From an uncultured Lewinella sp. (GTDB taxonomy: Bacteria > Bacteroidota > Bacteroidia > Chitinophagales > Saprospiraceae): DNA of 48,912 nucleotides. Position 1 is the first letter of the stretch. Each line of letters begins with the position of its first letter. Below are positions 42,838 through 48,912 of the stretch, piece by piece. A program made the position numbers and the translations under genes. Location: contig CAJXPD010000042.1 of NCBI GenBank assembly GCA_913057785.1, positions 1-48,912 of the forward strand, read 5' to 3'. Below the pieces are notes generated by a model. The model was not told the origin of the DNA. It was given only the letters and a program-made list of their open reading frames with translations, and ran no database searches.

Positions 42838-45597
42838 ATGAAAACAATCTACGATCCCAAATCTAGCCCCCTCGTTCAGCGCAAACGGAGCTACTTGACC
42901 ATCCTTTTGGCGCTGCTGGGGTGGTTCGCCCTCAAGGGACAGGAGGTAGCAGTGGGGAATGTCGTTTTTGGCGAAGCTGAACAGGCAATTCCCGGCTACC
43001 CGGTCCTTATGGTGTATGAAGACGCAGAAGTGGAAGTATTCACTGATGAAGAGGGATTCTTTTCGGGGCCCTTGCTCAGCGCCAATGGTTCCGCTCTGCA
43101 GCAGGTCGGTGTTCTAGATTTCTGTACAGGGGTACAGATCACGCAAGAGGTAGTCCCAGACAGTGCCTTTTTCTTTTTTCATCTTTGTGCGGATTTAATC
43201 AATCCTCCTGATGTCGAAGGATGTGAGGCATTCTTTCACTATGAACAAGTCAGTTTTGGACCTGATTACAACGTCCTCTTTCAAAACCTTTCCTTTACCT
43301 CTGGCATGATCGATAGTCTGCTCTGGGAATTTGGTGATGGCAATTCTTCCGGTCAATTTGAGCCAGTGCATACTTATTCGGATCCAGGAGATTACCAAGT
43401 CACCTTATCCATCTTTGCCGATTCCTGCCAAAGTACTTTCACCTCTATCGTGCAAATCAGAGAGGAAGGAGATTGCGTGTGCGATGCCGTTTATATTCCA
43501 ACATGTGTTTTAAATGACGCCGGAGAGCGCCTGTTCTTTTCTAATCCTTGCCTAGCACTTTGTGAAGGCTATACGCAGGAACAGTTTGTGGCCTGTGAGG
43601 ATGATTGTTCATGTCCTGAGTATTACGATCCGGTATGTGCGGTTGTGGAAGGAGATACGCTTGAGTTTTCAAATATCTGCTTTGCAGCCTGTGAAGGATT
43701 CACAGAAGCCGATGTGTTCTCTTGTTTCCCCGATACTACAATTTGTGGCTGTCCTGAATATTATGATCCTGTCTGCGCTGTGGTAGAGGGAGATACACTA
43801 CAGTTCTCCAATATTTGTTTTGCAGTTTGTGAAGGCTTTTCCGAAGCGGATGTTTTTTCTTGTGCTCCCGACACCACCATTTGTGGTTGCCCTGCCATTT
43901 ATGATCCTGTCTGTGTATTACTGCCGGATGGGACCATACATACCTATGGCAACGCTTGTGAGGCCTTCTGTGATGGGGTAGTGGACCCCGTTTTTGTACC
44001 TTGTGATGGGTGTGTCTGTCCAGACATTTGGGACCCGGTGTGCGTTTGGAGTGCCACTGGAGAATTGATTACTTTCGGTAATAGCTGTGAAGCGGAATGT
44101 GCTGGATATGGCCCTTGGCAATGGATGGATTGTGAGAATCCTGATCCTTGCATATGTCCCGAAATATTCCTGCCTGTCTGTGCAGTTACAGCAACTGGGG
44201 ACACCTTGAGTTTCCCAAACGCCTGCTTTGCCAATTGTGAGGGCTATCCGGATAGTGTCCTTTTTGAATGTGAAATTTACCCCCCTGACTGTCAATGTGA
44301 CGATGAGTATTGGCCAGTTTGTAGCTATGATGCGAATGGCGTGTTGATTACTTACCCAAACATGTGTCAGGCACTATGCGAAGGGGTAGACCCAACACTG
44401 TTGTTCCCCTGTGATACCATTGGAAACCCCTGTGATACCATTCTAATTCCTTGTGATACACTAGGAGTAGTTTGTGATACCATCATTCTTCCTTGTGATA
44501 CCACGGGCTTGTATTGTCAAGCTGAATTTATTATTGATTATGAAGGACCTGAAAGTCTTGAAGTATTCTTCCAGGATTTCTCCTACAGTGTGGACGGAGA
44601 AATTGTAGGATGGAAGTGGGATTTCGGAGATGGCAACGCCAGTGATGAGCAGAATCCGGTTCATGTTTACGATACGGGAGGAATCTACGAGGTGATTTTG
44701 AGTATCGAAACTTCCTCTGGATGCAGTAGTAGCATCATTCAACATATATGCATCGGGGATGACGACATTGTGGAAGGACCAGAGTGCCAAGCGATCTTCT
44801 TCTTTGAACAATTAGATGATGAAGGTTCCTTCCATTTTCAGGATGTTTCTTTGGGAGAAGTTATTTCCTGGCAGTGGAACTTCGGGGACGGTAATACTAG
44901 TGAAGAGCCAGTTCCAGTGCATCAATACACGGAACCCGGGGTTTATGTGGTGACACTGACGGTAACGACAGCCGCTGGATGTAGCAGTAGCATCAGCGTG
45001 ATATTAACCACGGCCGACAACATCTTGTACGAGGACGAATGTCGAGCATTGTTTCTGCCATTTATCAACCCAGATTCATTGCAGGTGTTCTTCCTTAACC
45101 TTTCTTCGGCTGATGCAGTCAGTGTGACTTGGGATTTTGGAGATGGAAATACAAGCAATGAATTTATCCCTTCCCATGTTTATGCTGCTGGTGGAGTGTA
45201 TACGGTGACTTTGACGATTACTACGGAAAATGGCTGTGAAAGTACCTACAGTGGGATCATTAATCTTGAAAGTAATGATTTCACGGCGAGTCCATCATTC
45301 CGAATAGTCTCCAATACCGAAGAAGAGGAGAAACTGACGCTTAAGACGACCCTGGATCGCTTAATGCCTAACCCGGTACGAGACGAGCTGAATGTAGTGG
45401 TGACTTCCGCACAGCGTGCAGATTATCAACTGCAAGTATATAGTTTGCAAGGTCAGCTTATGCAGCAGCGTAGCGGTGATCTCTTGGGCGGTGAAAATCG
45501 ATTGAACGTGGAAGTAAATAGTCTACCTGATGGAATGTACATACTTCGCTTGCAAACGAGAGGGCAAGATTTGAGCCGGAAGTTTGTTAAGCACTAG
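42838..45597 (+). CDS. Large T9SS-secreted protein with seven Kazal-like modules and four PKD domains
   Basis: 919 residues. After a signal peptide (ending LKGQ) there is a beta domain (40-125), PKD 1 (~130-210, WEFGDGNSSG), seven tandem Kazal-like Cys-rich modules (~212-525; pattern C-x-C-P-x(2-4)-DPVC-x(n)-SN-x-C-x-A-x-C-EG), a short PCDT-type tandem repeat (~524-560), then PKD 2-4 (WDFGDGNASD, WNFGDGNTSE, WDFGDGNTSN; ~565-820), and a type A sorting domain (~845-919, LMPNPVRDELNV). Kazal modules in animals inhibit serine proteases; the bacterial copies may protect against proteases or act as rigid disulfide-rich spacers. Modules 2 and 3 are almost identical in protein but differ at many synonymous sites. 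The protein is certainly extracellular; its role is inferred. Confidence 0.85.
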   Translation: MKTIYDPKSSPLVQRKRSYLTILLALLGWFALKGQEVAVGNVVFGEAEQAIPGYPVLMVYEDAEVEVFTDEEGFFSGPLLSANGSALQQVGVLDFCTGVQITQEVVPDSAFFFFHLCADLINPPDVEGCEAFFHYEQVSFGPDYNVLFQNLSFTSGMIDSLLWEFGDGNSSGQFEPVHTYSDPGDYQVTLSIFADSCQSTFTSIVQIREEGDCVCDAVYIPTCVLNDAGERLFFSNPCLALCEGYTQEQFVACEDDCSCPEYYDPVCAVVEGDTLEFSNICFAACEGFTEADVFSCFPDTTICGCPEYYDPVCAVVEGDTLQFSNICFAVCEGFSEADVFSCAPDTTICGCPAIYDPVCVLLPDGTIHTYGNACEAFCDGVVDPVFVPCDGCVCPDIWDPVCVWSATGELITFGNSCEAECAGYGPWQWMDCENPDPCICPEIFLPVCAVTATGDTLSFPNACFANCEGYPDSVLFECEIYPPDCQCDDEYWPVCSYDANGVLITYPNMCQALCEGVDPTLLFPCDTIGNPCDTILIPCDTLGVVCDTIILPCDTTGLYCQAEFIIDYEGPESLEVFFQDFSYSVDGEIVGWKWDFGDGNASDEQNPVHVYDTGGIYEVILSIETSSGCSSSIIQHICIGDDDIVEGPECQAIFFFEQLDDEGSFHFQDVSLGEVISWQWNFGDGNTSEEPVPVHQYTEPGVYVVTLTVTTAAGCSSSISVILTTADNILYEDECRALFLPFINPDSLQVFFLNLSSADAVSVTWDFGDGNTSNEFIPSHVYAAGGVYTVTLTITTENGCESTYSGIINLESNDFTASPSFRIVSNTEEEEKLTLKTTLDRLMPNPVRDELNVVVTSAQRADYQLQVYSLQGQLMQQRSGDLLGGENRLNVEVNSLPDGMYILRLQTRGQDLSRKFVKH

Positions 45598-45673
45598 AAG
45601 AGATAAAGAACAAGTAAGGTTGAGGATCGAGTTTGGTTCATCTAAATGAGATCCAAATTTCTGCTAGTGAGTA

Positions 45674-45712
45674 CCTGGGCAAGTAACCTGAGGCTTGCCC
45701 AGGCTAGTTTTT
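45674..45712 (+). terminator. Terminator after the Kazal/PKD gene
   Basis: CCTGGGCAAG (45674-45683) pairs perfectly with CTTGCCCAGG (45694-45703), followed by CTAGTTTTT. It lies ~75 bp after the stop codon. Confidence 0.85.
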
Positions 45713-45820
45713 AGATTGTGACAACAAATTTTTATGCAAGCAAAATAGGATAAGGATTCATTGTACCGAATTGATTATTAGTTATCTACGTTTTATTATT
45801 CTTAATATACACTGGATAGG

Positions 45821-45844
45821 GCGGCCCTTTGGGCCGCTTTTTTT
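45821..45844 (+). terminator. Second terminator upstream of the sigma-factor operon
   Basis: GCGGCCC (45821-45827), loop TTT, GGGCCGC (45831-45837), then seven T. No gene lies between this terminator and the previous one at 45674-45712, so it must end either a short RNA or a leader transcript. Confidence 0.8.
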
Positions 45845-45925
45845 AGTTTAGACTGTAACCTTTCGAACTTAGCGAAGTATTCGTTGAGGAAAGTAAGTTA
45901 ATTATTTAATTGATCACCTAGCACC

Positions 45926-46471
45926 TTGTCCGACGAAGCACTCATGCAGCAACTCCAGTTGGGAAACTTTCAAGCCGCCGCGCAATTGTTTGAGCGATGG
46001 AAACAGGTTTTATATAATTTCTTTCTACGCCAGACTTCGGATCGGGAGTTGGCCGAGGATATGACGCAGTCCGCTTTCGAAAGAATGATCAAATACAGAT
46101 CTACCTATAAACCAGACCTAGCTTTTAGAGCTTGGATCTTTCAGATTGCGCGAAATCTTCTCTTTTCCAGTCAACGGAAGAAATTGAGCAGATCTAAAGC
46201 CCTAGCCAAGCTTAGTTCAAGCGGGCACCTTGAGGGGGAGAATAAGCGGGTGGATTTGGACATGGAAGAGCGCGAGGACAAAGCCAAGCTTTGGAAAGCA
46301 ATGGATCGATTGACTCCAGATGATAGAGAATTGTTGTTGTTGGCCAAGATTCAGAAAATTCCTTACCGTGAAATAGGTGAGATCATGAACTGCAAAGAAG
46401 GTACCGTGAAAGTTAAAGTACATCGAGCAATCGGAAGATTAAAGAACGTATTCACCACTCTGGAAGATTGA
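45926..46471 (+). CDS. ECF RNA polymerase sigma factor
   Basis: 181 residues. Region 2 (residues ~10-85) includes QLFERWKQVLYNFFLRQ and the core-binding AEDMTQSAFERMI; region 4 (~125-178) has LTPDDRELLLLAKIQKIPYREIGEIM and the recognition helix CKEGTVKVKVHRAIGRLK. The N-terminus SDEALMQQL is the normal start for such factors, so the TTG at 45926 is used as start codon. The stop codon is followed after 5 bp by a membrane protein with anti-sigma features, and two DUF4097 genes come next, a pattern expected for an envelope-stress or surface-sensing operon. Confidence 0.92.
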   Translation: MSDEALMQQLQLGNFQAAAQLFERWKQVLYNFFLRQTSDRELAEDMTQSAFERMIKYRSTYKPDLAFRAWIFQIARNLLFSSQRKKLSRSKALAKLSSSGHLEGENKRVDLDMEEREDKAKLWKAMDRLTPDDRELLLLAKIQKIPYREIGEIMNCKEGTVKVKVHRAIGRLKNVFTTLED

Positions 46472-46476
46472 AGCAT

Positions 46477-47247
46477 ATGGAAGAACTAACTGATAATCAA
46501 TTACTCATTCAATATCTAGAAGGTACCTTACCGGTAGCTCAGCGAACTACCTTGACCAATAGATTGAATGAGGAGCCTGCCCTGCGACAAGAGCTAGAGC
46601 AGTTGGAGGCGCTTTATGCGGAGTTCAATAATCCGGAACTAATACCAGTACCGAGCCGGGTGAATGAAGGATTCTATACCTTCTTGGACCGGGTTGAACA
46701 CTTGCCTGAACGAAGCCGCACTAGGAACTTATCTTCTTATTGGAAGTGGGCTGGAGCAGCAGCAATTGCCCTCATCTGTATCAGTCTATTGTCCTCACTT
46801 TATCTTAATTGGACCCAACAGGAAAGAATGGGGTACCTGGAAGCTGAGATTGAAAGAACGCAACGTATGTTGACACTTTCCATGCTAGAAAACCCCTCCG
46901 CTAGTAATCGAATGCAAGCTATGGGGGTGTCGCTACAGCAAGTGGAGCGAGATGATGAGATTCTTGAAGCCTTGCGGCAAGTTCTTGATCATGACCCTAA
47001 TGTCAACGTCCGCCTTAAGGCAGCAAATGCTTTAGCTGATTTCATCGAGGAACCTGGTGTTATTGATATCATGATTACTAGCCTAGACAAACAAGACTTT
47101 CCGCAGGTGCAAATTGCGATCATCGAAATTTTGACTGAAGCAAGGAAGAAAGAAGCCATTAATGCCTTTCATCAACTCCTGGAAAAAGAAGAGTTGATGA
47201 ACATCGTGAAAGATAAAGCCGCAGAAGGTATCGGTATTCTATTATAA
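46477..47247 (+). CDS. Probable membrane-bound anti-sigma factor with HEAT-like repeats
   Basis: About 256 residues. The N-terminal ~80 residues (LTDNQLLIQYLEGTLP, LEQLEALYAEF) resemble the short helical anti-sigma domain that sequesters ECF factors; no zinc-binding HxxxCxxC is present. One transmembrane helix follows (WAGAAAIALICISLLSSLYL, residues ~87-107), then a coiled segment (YLEAEIERTQRMLTLSML). The outer ~110 residues form two or three HEAT-like repeats (DPNVNVRLKAANALADFIEE; FPQVQIAIIEILTEARKK). ATG 46477 is chosen over a TTG that would overlap the sigma gene. The periplasmic HEAT region is a likely sensor or partner-binding part. Confidence 0.75.
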   Translation: MEELTDNQLLIQYLEGTLPVAQRTTLTNRLNEEPALRQELEQLEALYAEFNNPELIPVPSRVNEGFYTFLDRVEHLPERSRTRNLSSYWKWAGAAAIALICISLLSSLYLNWTQQERMGYLEAEIERTQRMLTLSMLENPSASNRMQAMGVSLQQVERDDEILEALRQVLDHDPNVNVRLKAANALADFIEEPGVIDIMITSLDKQDFPQVQIAIIEILTEARKKEAINAFHQLLEKEELMNIVKDKAAEGIGILL

Positions 47248-47358
47248 AGAAGAAAAAATACGAAAAGTTTAATCCTATAACGACAGCCTCTTAGACTTTC
47301 GAGTGCTAACCCGACTATCAAATCTTGGGTTTAAGAGACATACAAATTCACAAGTTCT

Positions 47359-48144
47359 ATGCATTCTAGATTCATTCTATCCGGACTATTGGTCCTGCTG
47401 ATAGCTAGTACTCCTCAATTCTTATGCGGGCAAGGCTCGCAAAAATCCTTTCCCTTAAATGGGGCTAAACGCCTCGATATTCAAGTGGAGCGGACCGGCC
47501 TGGAGATTGTAGGTCACAATCAACAGAATGTCCTCCTGGAGGTAGAAGGCTACCAGCCTCCACCAGAGAGAGCTAAAGGGCTACGCCCCTTGTATAATCA
47601 AGCCACGGATAACACTGGAATGGGGGTTATGGTGGAAACTAGGGGAGGTGTCATGTACATCAAGAAGGCTTCTTCGCACCAGATGCATATCAAGTTGAAG
47701 GTGCCCAAGCAATTGGCCTTGAAAATCGAAGAACTCAATTTCTTTGGTGGGACACCATTCAAGCTTACCGATCTTTCTGGTGAGATTGAAGTCAGCTCCA
47801 AAAACGCGCCCATTCACCTGGAGCAGGTCAGCGGTCCAATAATTGCCAGTTCCACTGCAGGTAGTATTGACGTGATTTTTTCCAAACTCAACAAGGATAA
47901 ACCTAGTGCTATTTCCAACGTTAGTGGTCGGATTGATGTCACCTTAGACCCCAGCACCGCTGCCACCTTTGATCTCACTACGGTTACCGGAGAGATCTAT
48001 ACCGATTTAGATATTGATTTCGGAGATGAGAAAGATGGATTACGAGCCATAGGAAGAAGAAAGAGTCGTGGTCATATGAATGGCGGTGGGGTAGAGTTGG
48101 CGCTGAATGCGGTAAGTAGCTCCATTTATCTAAGGAAGAAGTAA
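47359..48144 (+). CDS. Secreted DUF4097-type beta-helix protein 1
   Basis: 261 residues: a signal peptide ending FLCGQ, then repeated short beta strands of the DUF4097/DUF4098 type: EIEVSSKNAPIHLEQVSG, IIASSTAGSIDVIF, ISNVSGRIDVTL, TVTGEIYTDLDIDF, and a C-terminal MNGGGVELALNAVSSSIYLRKK in part. Such proteins are thought to form a surface or periplasmic beta helix; no enzymatic site is seen. It ends like its neighbour at 48193, so the two are paralogues from a tandem duplication. It is probably the third gene of the sigma/anti-sigma operon and a candidate cargo or signal of that system. Confidence 0.8.
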   Translation: MHSRFILSGLLVLLIASTPQFLCGQGSQKSFPLNGAKRLDIQVERTGLEIVGHNQQNVLLEVEGYQPPPERAKGLRPLYNQATDNTGMGVMVETRGGVMYIKKASSHQMHIKLKVPKQLALKIEELNFFGGTPFKLTDLSGEIEVSSKNAPIHLEQVSGPIIASSTAGSIDVIFSKLNKDKPSAISNVSGRIDVTLDPSTAATFDLTTVTGEIYTDLDIDFGDEKDGLRAIGRRKSRGHMNGGGVELALNAVSSSIYLRKK

Positions 48145-48192
48145 ATCCTCTTAAGAAATTACCCGATTGTAAATCAGAAAACCTCTAAACTC

Positions 48193-48876
48193 ATGAATAA
48201 AATAATTGCATCTTTCTGTTTGCTTTTCTTTAGCGTTAACCTATTATTTGCGCAACAGCAAAAGATAGAAGAGAAAACTTTTGCTTGGAATGCCAATCGT
48301 TCGGCGAAGATGAATTTGAAGTTTGCATCCGATATCAAGGTGAGTTCGTGGGATAAATCAGAACTCTTGCTCAAGACCATTATTACTTATGAAAAGGAAG
48401 CTCACCTAAAGATCCATCAAATGGAAATTCAGGAAATGGGAAGCCAATTAATTATAGAAACTGATTACGCTAAGAACTTCTTCAACAACAAAAAATATAA
48501 CTGTTGGAGTTGTGATGAGGATGATCAAAATGAATATGGTGATTGTATTTGCTTCAAACTGGAGTTTGAGATCATGATGCCTAAAGGTGCCGACTTGACG
48601 CTCGAAACTATCGCTGGCAATATTGAACTCAAAAACATCAAAGGCCCAGTAAAGGCGAAAAGCATTAGTGGCTTCATTGATCTAGGGATGAAGGAATCCT
48701 TGGCTTCTAATCTTTATTTTAAATCAGTAACCGGGGAAATCTACACAGACTTTGATGTAGAACTGGATAAGAGCAGTAATGCCTTCAATAAGCACCTTAC
48801 CGCTGCCTTGAATGGCGGAGGGGCAGCAATTGACCTAGAGACAGTTAGTGGAGACATATTCTTCCGGAAGAAGTGA
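48193..48876 (+). CDS. Secreted DUF4097-type beta-helix protein 2
   Basis: 227 residues: a signal peptide ending LLFAQ, then an N-terminal part with a Cys-rich loop (NCWSCDEDDQNEYGDCICF) not found in its upstream paralogue, and DUF4097-type strands (DLTLETIAGNIELKNI, AKSISGFIDLGM, SVTGEIYTDFDVEL, ending ETVSGDIFFRKK). The four Cys could bind a metal or form disulfides. It lies 48 bp after the first paralogue. The complete gene is inside the window; what follows is cut off 36 bp after the stop codon. Confidence 0.8.
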   Translation: MNKIIASFCLLFFSVNLLFAQQQKIEEKTFAWNANRSAKMNLKFASDIKVSSWDKSELLLKTIITYEKEAHLKIHQMEIQEMGSQLIIETDYAKNFFNNKKYNCWSCDEDDQNEYGDCICFKLEFEIMMPKGADLTLETIAGNIELKNIKGPVKAKSISGFIDLGMKESLASNLYFKSVTGEIYTDFDVELDKSSNAFNKHLTAALNGGGAAIDLETVSGDIFFRKK

Positions 48877-48912
48877 TAGAATAAGTAGTGATACAAAAGT
48901 AGTCGTGAAATT

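Noticed and set aside
43610..43880. CRISPR-like or DNA-level tandem repeat
   Set aside because: The periodicity comes from repeated Kazal-like protein modules; the DNA copies differ at many third positions and there are no spacers.

Overview
The window looks like chromosomal DNA of a Bacteroidota bacterium, most likely a marine or aquatic member of the Saprospiria (Lewinella/Haliscomenobacter-like). The reasons are several secreted proteins ending in type A type-IX-secretion sorting domains, promoters of the Bacteroidota form TTG-N18..20-TAnnTTTG, a DUF5723 outer-membrane-type protein, DUF4097 and FISUMP proteins, and TTG or ATG starts without clear Shine-Dalgarno sequences. This placement is inferred from gene content and motifs; no database was searched.

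Layout. 1-2.4 kb: the end of a secreted M14 carboxypeptidase, then the most remarkable locus of the window. An initiator tRNA-fMet(CAU) gene is split between U33 and C34 by a 300-nt group I intron. Just beyond its terminator lies a free-standing PD-(D/E)XK gene resembling I-Ssp6803I, the homing endonuclease of the cyanobacterial tRNA-fMet intron, bracketed by two copies of a 21-bp palindromic repeat. 2.7-9.5 kb: a carbon-nitrogen hydrolase, an M1 aminopeptidase broken by an internal deletion/frameshift, a DUF6695-like protein, a Stf0 sulfotransferase, YwbE, Ada and a VOC protein. 9.6-15.7 kb: a DUF2339 membrane protein, a PadR-regulated ABC-permease pair with a large palindromic operator, and a MOSC protein. 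15.8-19.5 kb: a DUF1080 protein, a T9SS-secreted protein and a Tat-exported Gfo/Idh/MocA oxidoreductase (probable sugar catabolism), then a decayed nhaA remnant. 19.5-25.3 kb, minus strand: pgk, gap, a sulfatase and a single-heme lipoprotein. 25.8-29.3 kb: a secreted zincin, a PD40-type lipoprotein and a FISUMP protein.

29.35-34.1 kb: two minus-strand peptidases of very different base composition (M61-like at roughly one-third G+C; S9 at roughly 55% G+C) lie between two 83%-identical 77-bp direct repeats. One repeat overlaps the terminator of a tRNA-Glu gene, so this looks like acquired DNA. 34.4-42.7 kb: a small membrane protein, a secreted metallophosphoesterase, a MazG-like pyrophosphohydrolase, a DUF5723-SH3 fusion, a YjbR protein, a gene split by a one-base frameshift in an A run, and a dockerin-like T9SS protein. 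42.8-45.6 kb: a 919-residue secreted protein with seven Kazal-like modules and four PKD domains. 45.9-48.9 kb: an ECF sigma factor, an anti-sigma-like membrane protein with HEAT-like repeats, and two tandem DUF4097 proteins, probably one operon.

Main themes are secreted peptidases, T9SS cargo and glycan-related enzymes, with several decaying genes (M1 peptidase, nhaA, the 40-41 kb gene). The intron/endonuclease locus is the best candidate for an undescribed system.
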